NCBI GenBank assembly: GCA_017560625.1 | Contig: JAFZEP010000062.1 | Span: forward strand, 1-41,916 | Source: Bacteroidales bacterium | GTDB taxonomy: Bacteria > Bacteroidota > Bacteroidia > Bacteroidales > UBA932 | Direction: 5' to 3' | DNA: 41,916 bases | Shown here: piece after piece, positions 1-7,550 of the stretch | Position numbering within the stretch: the first letter of the stretch is position 1 | How the letters are laid out: each line of letters opens with the position of its first letter | Made by a program: the position numbers and the translations under genes | Notes under the pieces: model-generated | The model's input: the letters and a program-made list of their open reading frames with translations, nothing else | Databases searched by the model: none | What the model was told of the DNA's origin: nothing

Positions 1-2
1 AT

Positions 3-33
3 AAAATGCTTGCCGCAAGAATGCAGCAAGCAT
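3..33 (-). terminator. Rho-independent terminator of the GH18/phosphatase PUL
   Basis: The arms ATGCTTGC (6-13) and GCAAGCAT (26-33) form a perfect 8-bp stem around a 12-nt loop. Read on the minus strand, the stem ends in a short T run (6-3). It lies about 50 bases after the last PUL gene. Its core, CTTGCCGCA-N4-TGCAGCAAG, recurs in the terminator at 27416-27453. Bases 34-84 hold nothing else I can recognise. Confidence 0.75.
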
Positions 34-84
34 AATAAGGATATCGTTGACAATCAGCGATTTATGTTTTAGATGTCGATTTGA

Positions 85-1110
85 TTACTTCGCTGGAGCG
101 ACGTTCATCTCAACGGCAAGCGTGTTGCGAAGGTCGCCGGCTTCGTTGTCGCCGGCATAATCCCAGTACATCGCGCCGAGCATTCCCTGCTCCTTGATGT
201 AGTCACACTTGATTTTCATCGATCTTGGAGTGTCGTATCCGATGACGAAAGTGCCGTCCTGATCTGCAAGGTATGGAGCCTGAGCCACTTCGTCCCAAGC
301 CTCAACAAATCCTTCCAGTTCAAGGATATCCTTATAGTCAACGAACTTAGGAAGAACAGATCCGCTTCTGCCGTAGAAAGGCATGCCAAGGACGAGTTTC
401 CCGATTGGAACACCAGCCTCGACATGAGCCTTCACAGCGCCATCGCAGCATCCTTTTGTGTTCTCAGACGCATAGAGGGCCGCATGATGATAAGGAGCGC
501 TCGCCATGTCGTAAGTCATGATGTTGACAAAGTCAAGGTACTTCTCACATGCAAAGAAGTCGATATATTCAGCATAAGCCGAACTTGCAAGAGTAAGGAG
601 GCGATCCTCACCAAGCACTTCACGAAGATCTCTCATGAGGCTGTTGAAGTTCTCCCTGTCATCCGGCGAGCATGAAATGCCTGCCGCATCACTTGTGGGA
701 TACTCCCAGTCAATGTCTATTCCATCTAGGCCGAATTCTTCGACCACCTTGAGACAATCCTGCGCAAATGACATTCTGCGCTGGTCGTCAGCGGCCATTT
801 CGCTGAAGCGGCCGCTCCCCCATCCTCCGACAGAAAGCATCACCTTAAGATCTGGATTTACAGTCTTAAGGTCAACTATTGCCTTAAGGCGACGAGGATT
901 GTCGATTCTCACACCGTCGAATGTGTCGTTGACGTGACCGAACGCATAGTTGATATGTGTCATTGTGAACGGATCCGGCATGACGCGGCTCCATGATGTC
1001 ACATAGGCAACCACAACGTAATCCTTTTCTGGAGCCTTGTCAGCACATGATGAAAGAGCCGACAGGCAGACAAACATTGCTGCAAGCAGTCCAAATACTC
1101 TAGCTTTCAT
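85..1110 (-). CDS. GH18 family glycoside hydrolase (chitinase-type) lipoprotein
   Basis: This 341-aa protein is a probable surface or periplasmic GH18 enzyme cleaving beta-1,4-linked N-acetylglucosamine polymers. A signal peptide ends in the lipobox LSSC (lipidated Cys22). The GH18 barrel fills the rest of the protein, with SVGGWG on beta-strand 3 near residues 93-98 and the catalytic signature DGIDIDWEYP (Asp129, Asp132, Asp134, Glu136 as proton donor). MTYDM and a late GAMYWD also fit the family. The start at 1110 is preferred because it opens the signal peptide; an in-frame TTG/ATG upstream lies inside the alkaline phosphatase gene. Only one base separates the start from that gene's stop, so the two are probably translationally coupled. 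It is a paralogue of the GH18 units at 2322-4478 and 16971-18176. The DxxDxDxE form resembles chitinases more than endo-N-acetylglucosaminidases, but the substrate is inferred. Confidence 0.9.
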   Translation of the reverse strand: MKARVFGLLAAMFVCLSALSSCADKAPEKDYVVVAYVTSWSRVMPDPFTMTHINYAFGHVNDTFDGVRIDNPRRLKAIVDLKTVNPDLKVMLSVGGWGSGRFSEMAADDQRRMSFAQDCLKVVEEFGLDGIDIDWEYPTSDAAGISCSPDDRENFNSLMRDLREVLGEDRLLTLASSAYAEYIDFFACEKYLDFVNIMTYDMASAPYHHAALYASENTKGCCDGAVKAHVEAGVPIGKLVLGMPFYGRSGSVLPKFVDYKDILELEGFVEAWDEVAQAPYLADQDGTFVIGYDTPRSMKIKCDYIKEQGMLGAMYWDYAGDNEAGDLRNTLAVEMNVAPAK

Positions 1111-1111
1111 A

Positions 1112-2287
1112 TTATTTGCGGATAAGTGCATCAATCTTCTTAGGAATGTCGGTGTTCTTCATCACGCCGGCAAAGTTCTCTGCTCCTGCACCGTATGCGA
1201 AGATCGGAACCACTGTTCCAGTGTGACCTGATGTGCTGAACTTCAGTCTGAGAGGGCCTTCGTTGGCAGGAGTGTGGCCATTGTAATATACACCGGTTCC
1301 ACCTGTTTCGTGGTCAGCTGTAACCACGAGAAGAGTCTCAGGATGCTGGTTCACATACTCGATCATCTTGTTGAGTGTGCGGTTGAACTCCTGCATCTCC
1401 ACGATCATACCCTCACCGTCATTGTTGTGACCATAACCGTCGATGATCGCACTCTCTATCATGAGAAAGAAGCCTTTCTCATGATCACGTGAAAGCACTT
1501 CAAGGGCCTTTGTTGTAGCCTTCTCAAGGTATACTGTAGGCTCTGAAAGATGTTCGCGGGCAGTGTCCTCGTTGAGGGCAGCCATCTGAGCTGCAAGACA
1601 AACCTCCTGACCCTCGGCAGCGCTTGCTGTGCCGTTGTTCTCCTCTCTTCTGTGGAGGTCATATAGTGGAAGAATACCTACGAACTTGTCTGACTCAGTC
1701 TCAAGAACTGACTCCCAGTTGAGATATACATCATAACCCTTCTCAATAAGAGTCGCTGTGAGGTCCAATGAGTCTGGACGACCGATGAAATGATCAAGAC
1801 CACCACCGATAGCAAGATCAACCTCGCTCTCAGTGAACTGCTTTGCGATGTCGTAAACGAACTTACGGCTAGTAACACCAGCATAGAATGCAGCAGGAGT
1901 AGCCTCTGTAAGAGTAGTGTTGACCACAATACCTGTCTTCATACCGTAAGTCTGAGCCTTTCTGAGTACGCTTGTAAGCTGGTTTCCATCAGGATCAGCT
2001 CCTGCATAGCCGTTGTTTGTGCGTGTGCCTGTAGCAAGAGCAGTACCACCGGCAGCAGAGTCTGTCACATAATTATTTGCAGAGCATGTCTCCGAAAGAC
2101 CGATTACCGGAGACGACATCTCGAAGCCTGTAGGCTCTTCTTCAGTAAGGAGCAATGAAGAAACTGCTCCGAATCCCATACCGTCACCGATAAGATAGAT
2201 GACGTTCTTTACCTGTGGCTCATTGTTGCAGCCAGTAATTGCCAATGCAAGTGAAAGCATGGCCATTGAAATAAAACTCGTCTTCAT
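1112..2287 (-). CDS. Alkaline phosphatase (PhoA superfamily) lipoprotein
   Basis: This 391-aa phosphomonoesterase has a lipobox ITGC (Cys20), so it should be anchored in the cell envelope. The metal and catalytic motifs are all present: LIGDGMG (Asp35), VTDSAAGGTALATG with nucleophile Ser77, TEATPAAFYAG near 126-136, ESAIIDGYGHNND (Glu278, Asp283, His287), TADHETGG (Asp325, His326) and SGHTG (His355). The length suits a compact bacterial alkaline phosphatase. It sits between two GH18 genes, 34 bases after the GH18-tyrosine phosphatase fusion and one base before the next GH18, which makes it a PUL member rather than a stand-alone Pho gene. Family membership is certain; that it acts on glycan-derived phosphate is inference. 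A Pho-type role in phosphate starvation remains possible. Confidence 0.92.
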   Translation of the reverse strand: MKTSFISMAMLSLALAITGCNNEPQVKNVIYLIGDGMGFGAVSSLLLTEEEPTGFEMSSPVIGLSETCSANNYVTDSAAGGTALATGTRTNNGYAGADPDGNQLTSVLRKAQTYGMKTGIVVNTTLTEATPAAFYAGVTSRKFVYDIAKQFTESEVDLAIGGGLDHFIGRPDSLDLTATLIEKGYDVYLNWESVLETESDKFVGILPLYDLHRREENNGTASAAEGQEVCLAAQMAALNEDTAREHLSEPTVYLEKATTKALEVLSRDHEKGFFLMIESAIIDGYGHNNDGEGMIVEMQEFNRTLNKMIEYVNQHPETLLVVTADHETGGTGVYYNGHTPANEGPLRLKFSTSGHTGTVVPIFAYGAGAENFAGVMKNTDIPKKIDALIRK

Positions 2288-2321
2288 AGTTATAAAATTT
2301 CAGTCAAACTTATATATGCAG

Positions 2322-4478
2322 TTATTTTACCATCTGAGTCTTGATCTCATTGATGTCTTTCTGAGGAACACCGATGGAAAGGAGGTATTTCTCAACGTTT
2401 TCGGCAAAGGTCTTACCACCGAAGCTCCATACATACTCGCATGCGCCTCTGAAGGTGCTGACGTTGCGGGTGTGATCGTAGAACATGCTAGAGCCCTCGC
2501 CAGACATGCTCCAGTCTGCTGGAGAGAAGTAGGTCAGCTCATAGTCCTTGCCGAGGTCACCCTCATCAACACCAAGAAGGCCGAGAGTCAACATAGCGAT
2601 TGTACCCGTACGGTCACGGCCTGCAGAGCAGTGGATGAACACCGGCTTGTCGTTTCTGAGACACTCTGCGATGAATACAAAGCAATCCTTCACTCCGCTC
2701 TTATAAGTCGTCATCATATCCTTGTAGCCACGAGGGAATCCAGGACAGATGAAGGCGATGTCGCTGCCCGCAGGTGACTTGGAAGCTGCTCCCTCCTCTC
2801 TAAGGTCAAGATCCGCCTTGATGCCAAGTGCTCTCCATTCAACTTTTCCGGCTTCGTCGATTCTGACAGCACCTCCGCGGTAAAGTTTGCGGTAAGCCAC
2901 TGTCTTTCCATCCAGAGTCTTCCATCCTCCAAGGTCGCGGGCATTTCTCACCTTGTGTGAAAAATATACCTGATGGATCGCACCCTTAGTCTTGAATGCG
3001 CCTTCAGCAACTACTGTGTTGTCGCTTCCTGTCACTGTATAGTTATACTTGACATTAGGGACAAGATTCAGAAGTTCCTGCTTCGATGTGCCTGCAGAAA
3101 GTGAATATTCGCGGCTCCATTCCTCGTCCCAGACCTTGAGGGTCATCTTGTCGCTGTATCCGTTAAGATCCCATTCGAGCATTACTGAAGGCGGAATGTC
3201 AGCCTCTCCAGGTCCTCCGCCAGGGAAATTCTTGATGAGCGAAGTTGTCTTATCTTTGTAAGTGATGCCGGCATAGCTCACCTGGTCCATATAATCCTGC
3301 ATGTACTGGTTTGTCACCTGATAGGTCACAAGACCGTCATCCTCAGGATCTTCCGGAGTCTCCGGAGTGCCGTTTCCAAGAAGGTTCGAAGCCAAAGCCT
3401 TTGAAAGCGTCCAGTTATTGTCATCCGCCTCGATGCTCCAATACATCGCGCCCAAAAGGCCTTTCTCCTTGATGAAGTCAGCCTTGAGGGCAAGAGATTC
3501 TGCATCATCATAGCAGATCACCATAGTGCCGCTGCCATCCACAAGATACGGAACCTTCGAAACAGAGTCCCAACGTCTTGTGTATTTGTTGAAATAATTC
3601 GAAACCAGCTCGACATAATTGATGCTCTCGCCTTCAGCCGGCTTGCCGTAGAACGGAACGCCGAGAACGAGCTTCTCATAAGGAACACCGGCACTATGAT
3701 GCTTCTCCACCGACTCCAGACAGCTGTTCTTTGTCTTTGACGAAGAATACAGAGCTGAGTGGTGATATGGTGGACGTCCCATATCATATGTCATGATATT
3801 GATGAAGTCAAGATACTGCTCGCATGCACTGAGGTTGTAATACTTCACACCTGCATATGTTGCGATGGTGACAAGCTTGTCCGGACCAAGCACCTCACGA
3901 AGATCCTTCATCAGAAGGGTGAAATTAGCAACATCCAACGGTGAAGACGAAATGCCCGCAGAAGAGCTGGAAGGATACTCCCAGTCGATGTCGATACCGT
4001 CAAGACCGTATGTCTTTACTGCTGCAAGACAGTTCTCCGCAAATTTTCTTCTATGGTTTGCATCACCTGCCATCTCGCTGAAGTTGCCTGCGCCCCATCC
4101 TCCGACTGAAAGCACCACCTTAAGATCAGGATTCTGATTCTTCAATGCAACTACTTTCTTGAGACGGTCAGGCTTCTTCACGTCAAGGCTCTCAAAGTCA
4201 TTCTTGATGAGCGCAAATGCGTAATTGATGTGTGTGAGCAATGTCGGATCGGGCAATCTTGTTTCCCAATATGTCGCATAACCGACGATAATCCTTCCAC
4301 CCTGGGGAGTTGGTGTAGGAATATCTGGAGTGTCAGGAGTCTCCTCCTCTGGCTTTTCCTCAGGTTTCTGTTCAGGCTTAGGGATCGGGACTACAAAATC
4401 AGGCTGTACCGGTCCCTCGCACCCAAGAAGCATCATTGTGCAGAGTAGTCCTGCAAGGAATACAAATAATCTCCTCAT
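2322..4478 (-). CDS. GH18 - tyrosine phosphatase (Y_phosphatase3-like) fusion lipoprotein
   Basis: This 718-aa secreted protein joins two catalytic domains. Its signal peptide ends at lipobox LLGC (Cys20), followed by a Pro/Glu/Thr-rich linker (about 25-58). A GH18 barrel (about 60-370) carries DGIDIDWEYP (Asp160, Asp163, Asp165, Glu167). A second Pro/Glu/Asp linker (about 370-380) leads to an Ig or FnIII-like beta domain (about 430-500). The C-terminal 210 residues form a cysteine-based phosphatase: NARDLGG, LYRGGAV, DLREEG and the P-loop HCSAGRDRTGT (Cys617, Arg623). This family includes protein tyrosine, dual-specificity and phosphoinositide phosphatases. The frame is open throughout, so it is a true fusion rather than two genes. 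The start at 4478 opens the signal peptide; a longer reading would run through a hairpin. It is probably exported and surface-attached. The phosphorylated substrate is unknown; an inositol phosphate or phosphoglycan is as plausible as a phosphoprotein. Confidence 0.9.
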   Translation of the reverse strand: MRRLFVFLAGLLCTMMLLGCEGPVQPDFVVPIPKPEQKPEEKPEEETPDTPDIPTPTPQGGRIIVGYATYWETRLPDPTLLTHINYAFALIKNDFESLDVKKPDRLKKVVALKNQNPDLKVVLSVGGWGAGNFSEMAGDANHRRKFAENCLAAVKTYGLDGIDIDWEYPSSSSAGISSSPLDVANFTLLMKDLREVLGPDKLVTIATYAGVKYYNLSACEQYLDFINIMTYDMGRPPYHHSALYSSSKTKNSCLESVEKHHSAGVPYEKLVLGVPFYGKPAEGESINYVELVSNYFNKYTRRWDSVSKVPYLVDGSGTMVICYDDAESLALKADFIKEKGLLGAMYWSIEADDNNWTLSKALASNLLGNGTPETPEDPEDDGLVTYQVTNQYMQDYMDQVSYAGITYKDKTTSLIKNFPGGGPGEADIPPSVMLEWDLNGYSDKMTLKVWDEEWSREYSLSAGTSKQELLNLVPNVKYNYTVTGSDNTVVAEGAFKTKGAIHQVYFSHKVRNARDLGGWKTLDGKTVAYRKLYRGGAVRIDEAGKVEWRALGIKADLDLREEGAASKSPAGSDIAFICPGFPRGYKDMMTTYKSGVKDCFVFIAECLRNDKPVFIHCSAGRDRTGTIAMLTLGLLGVDEGDLGKDYELTYFSPADWSMSGEGSSMFYDHTRNVSTFRGACEYVWSFGGKTFAENVEKYLLSIGVPQKDINEIKTQMVK

Positions 4479-4482
4479 AAAT

Positions 4483-4517
4483 AAAAAGCGGCAGCTGACA
4501 GTGATGCCAGCCACCGC
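4483..4517 (-). terminator. Terminator-like hairpin just before the GH18-phosphatase gene
   Basis: On the minus strand, arms of 13 bases (4517-4505 and 4500-4488) pair with three G-T wobbles around the tetraloop TCAC, and five T residues follow at once (4487-4483). The T run ends four bases before the start codon at 4478. This is the textbook form of an intrinsic terminator, yet it lies between genes that otherwise look like one operon. It probably lowers expression of the enzyme genes relative to the binding and transport genes, or marks a processing point. Confidence 0.7.
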
Positions 4518-4550
4518 ATGACAAATATATTTAACTACTAACCTATCGGA

Positions 4551-6074
4551 TTAATCCCATGAGAATGGCTCAGTGTAATCGTACCACTCACAGATTGCGC
4601 TACCGGTGTAGCATCCGAAGTACATACCGATTGTCTTCTGCCATGTACACTCTGCGACAGCATTGTCACCTGTGTCGAATGACTGGAACTCAACTCCGTC
4701 GAGGATGAACTGAACGTGGCAGTAACCCTCGTTGATCTCGCTTGGAGTGAACTTCACTGTCATCTCATGAGGAACAGTCATATCAATACCCTCTACATTT
4801 GCGAAATCTGCATCAGGACCTGAAGGCGAAGTAGAAATCTCTGTGAATCCACCTGCACCGTTGGCCTTGTCTCTGAGGTTGAACTTGATCTCGTTGTTGT
4901 TGCCGAATGTCCACCACAGACGGACACGGACCTCTGGAGAGAATGTATGCCAACGGAAGGTATGTGTACCCATAGGCATGCCGCTTCTGTAAAGACGTGC
5001 GTAAACCGAGCCTGATGTAGTAGCCTGGAAGAATGTTCCCTCAGCACCGAGGTAAACAGGATCGACACCCTTGTCAGCAGACCAGTTTGCAAGCTCACCT
5101 GTATTGAAGATTGTGCGCTCAGGAACCTGGACATATGCCTGCTTTACAACAACCTCTCTTACCACTACAGGCTGACCTGGCTCTGCAATTGTAGTGAGTC
5201 TGATTGTAGTCTTCTTGATCGAGTTTCCTTCGTTGTCATTCATAGCGATGCGAAGAACAGCCTCACCTGAGTTCTCAGGATTCTCAATATCAAGCCACAT
5301 TGCCTTCTCGTCAACCTTTTCAGCCTTCCAAGCCGCATTTGATACAACTACGAGTTCGTATACTCCCTGATTGTGGGCAGCACGCACCTCCATTGTAGCA
5401 GGATCAAGCTGCACACCGTTCTGAGTAACCTTTACGACTGCTCTCTCAACACCATGACGGTCAAGAACTGAGACAGCGCCATAACGCTTCTCACCAGTAT
5501 TCTCTTCAACCGAGAGAGAAACAGAGCCATCAAGAGATCCTGTCTGACCCGAAGTGACAGAGAGCCAATCAGCACCTTCGATTACAACAGCAGACCAGTT
5601 CTGGTTTGCAGAAACCGCAAACTCGAGAGAGCCGCCTTCCTCGCTGATTTCGAGAGACTGCTCGTCATCCTTTACATCGAGGTAAGCATTACCCTTCTGA
5701 TAAACGGTAATCAGCTTACCTACCCAATAGTCACTCTTGATCTCAAGAGTATCCACTCTGTCGTCAAGCTGGGCGTTGTCACAATACTGCACAGTTACAG
5801 TAAATGTCTCCGCCTCATTGATGACAGGGTTTCCTTCACCTTCAGCAGGGGTGATGGTACACCAGTCCGGATTGTAGCTGCGTACAGTCCAAGGATCGGT
5901 GGACTTCACCAGGAAGCTGAACGCTTCAGGCGATTCCCACGGAAGCGAGTAGCTGTCCTCCGCACGGTAGCGAAGGTCAACCCACTTCATAGGTCCTTCG
6001 TCTTCCTGCTGGCAGCCCCAAAGCCCTGAAACCAGGGCTAAGGCTGTGCAGAAGTATAACAAATATCTTTTCAT
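4551..6074 (-). CDS. BACON-domain lipoprotein, putative surface glycan-binding protein
   Basis: This 507-aa lipoprotein (lipobox LWGC, Cys21) has three BACON-like beta-sandwich repeats at about 35-128, 130-220 and 224-315, recognised by the W-[ST]-V, W-L-[ST]-V and closing V-x-Q-x-G patterns. A C-terminal domain (about 320-507) of unassigned family is rich in aromatic residues (Trp, Tyr, Phe) and reads like a lectin-type beta-sandwich. No catalytic motif is visible. It follows a second BACON lipoprotein and two SusC/SusD pairs, the place where surface glycan-binding proteins are usually encoded in PULs. In that role it would hold the polysaccharide at the cell surface for the GH18 enzymes and SusCD. 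The ligand is unknown. A strong hairpin lies downstream, before the enzyme genes. Confidence 0.85.
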   Translation of the reverse strand: MKRYLLYFCTALALVSGLWGCQQEDEGPMKWVDLRYRAEDSYSLPWESPEAFSFLVKSTDPWTVRSYNPDWCTITPAEGEGNPVINEAETFTVTVQYCDNAQLDDRVDTLEIKSDYWVGKLITVYQKGNAYLDVKDDEQSLEISEEGGSLEFAVSANQNWSAVVIEGADWLSVTSGQTGSLDGSVSLSVEENTGEKRYGAVSVLDRHGVERAVVKVTQNGVQLDPATMEVRAAHNQGVYELVVVSNAAWKAEKVDEKAMWLDIENPENSGEAVLRIAMNDNEGNSIKKTTIRLTTIAEPGQPVVVREVVVKQAYVQVPERTIFNTGELANWSADKGVDPVYLGAEGTFFQATTSGSVYARLYRSGMPMGTHTFRWHTFSPEVRVRLWWTFGNNNEIKFNLRDKANGAGGFTEISTSPSGPDADFANVEGIDMTVPHEMTVKFTPSEINEGYCHVQFILDGVEFQSFDTGDNAVAECTWQKTIGMYFGCYTGSAICEWYDYTEPFSWD

Positions 6075-6090
6075 GATAATTTATTTCAAA

Positions 6091-7512
6091 TTACTCAGCG
6101 ATTGGAGTTAGAACGCAAGACTTCACAACAAAGTATGTATCAGCATCTGTAGTATTGTAGTTACCGAAGTAAACCTTACCGAACATATCTGCTGGTGCAT
6201 AGTGGATAGCATTGAGCGCCTGGTGGTCAACAAATACCTCACCGTTGATAGACCATACGAAGTGGAGCTGTGTAGGATCCTCTGCATCAGGATAGATAGC
6301 ATACTCGCAATTCTTCATTGCTGCGAGATCATCAGCAGTCTGCTCATATGTAGTGTTAAGGTATGTAGAACCTGCTGAAGTATCACCGTCTGTACGCATA
6401 CGGTTCTTTGAACGATGCTGGTTGTAGATGTTACACTCGTTGATGCTCTGATGATACCACATCTCACCGTTTGAACCCCAGTTGCACTCACCGAATTCAA
6501 TATAAGCCTTGTGGTAACGAAGCTTCTCCTTGAAATAAATCTTAGCCTTAACGCCACCATTTACCTTTACTGAACCATCCTCGAGAATTTCGCATCCGTC
6601 AGTAAGCTCGAATGGAGTATCCTGAGTAAGCTCAACCTCAGCTGTGAGACCGTCACCTGCGATAGTCACAACTGCTGTTCTTGCAGCGAAAGCGTTGCTT
6701 GCTGGAGCTGTAGCCTTAACCTGAGCACCGACCTTCTCAACTGTGAGCCACTCAGCGCTTGAAGTAACTGTCCAATCCATTGATGCATTCACGTCGAGGA
6801 GAACCTCACCACCTGCGTAGCTGATCATCTCAAGCTCTACTGGAACGAACTCAAGAGTCTTGCCACCCTTCTGGAGAACTGTGAATGTCTCAGTCTCAGC
6901 ACCTGCTGTTACAGTAACTGTAGTTGTTCTCTCTGTTCCCTCGTTCTCTGCTGCAGTAGCTGTGATTGTCTCGATAGCGCCAGTACCTGTGCCGCTGGTC
7001 TTGTCGAATGTAAGCCATGCATCAGCTGAACGAACTTCCCAAGCGAGGTTTGTCTCGATTGTGAAAGGAAGCGAGCTGCCTGCGCCCTCGAACTCGCCTG
7101 AAATAGGCTGAACGAAGAACTTGCTCTTCATGCCCTGGTTGATCTGGATTGTCCACACCTTGTCGATGCCCTCACCCTTGAGTGTAAGAGTTGCTGTGCG
7201 AGCCTCGTAAGTCTCGTTAGGAACCACTGTAAGTGTAACGTCTGCTGAAAGGCTTGAAAGTGCGCTTGAAGCCGGCTTTACAGTAAGCCACTCTGCTGAC
7301 TCATAACCTGTGATCTCCCAAGGAGTAGTCGAGCCGATGCTGAAAGTAGCAGGCTGTGGGTTTGTGCCTGAGAATGTATATGACTCGCGTACATCTGTAG
7401 ACATCTTTGTCTCGATCTCTGGCTGAGTCTCGATGTATAACTGCTGGCAAGAGCCGAAGAATACAGCTGCAGCTGCAATTGCAATACCTTTAATGAATGA
7501 TGTTGTTTTCAT
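6091..7512 (-). CDS. BACON-domain lipoprotein, putative surface glycan-binding protein
   Basis: This 473-aa lipoprotein has lipobox FGSC (Cys22). Three BACON-like repeats lie at about 45-127, 132-216 and 220-298, each with W-x-[IV], W-L-T-[VF] and a closing Q motif. The C-terminal 170 residues form a separate domain with many Tyr, Trp, His and Asn residues (for example YIEFGECNWGSNGEMWYH near 345-362) and a final beta-strand pattern, so it is the likely ligand-binding part. It has no recognised catalytic residues. It starts 38 bases after the second SusD and ends 16 bases before the next BACON gene. The two proteins share layout but their C-terminal domains look only distantly related, which may mean they bind different parts of the substrate. 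Confidence 0.85.
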   Translation of the reverse strand: MKTTSFIKGIAIAAAAVFFGSCQQLYIETQPEIETKMSTDVRESYTFSGTNPQPATFSIGSTTPWEITGYESAEWLTVKPASSALSSLSADVTLTVVPNETYEARTATLTLKGEGIDKVWTIQINQGMKSKFFVQPISGEFEGAGSSLPFTIETNLAWEVRSADAWLTFDKTSGTGTGAIETITATAAENEGTERTTTVTVTAGAETETFTVLQKGGKTLEFVPVELEMISYAGGEVLLDVNASMDWTVTSSAEWLTVEKVGAQVKATAPASNAFAARTAVVTIAGDGLTAEVELTQDTPFELTDGCEILEDGSVKVNGGVKAKIYFKEKLRYHKAYIEFGECNWGSNGEMWYHQSINECNIYNQHRSKNRMRTDGDTSAGSTYLNTTYEQTADDLAAMKNCEYAIYPDAEDPTQLHFVWSINGEVFVDHQALNAIHYAPADMFGKVYFGNYNTTDADTYFVVKSCVLTPIAE

Positions 7513-7550
7513 AACGTTATTGTTTTATAATTATTAATATTCTTTGTGGT

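Noticed and set aside
1790..2158. Plus-strand gene opposite the alkaline phosphatase
   Set aside because: No recognisable protein features; it is the antisense of a strongly conserved coding region.
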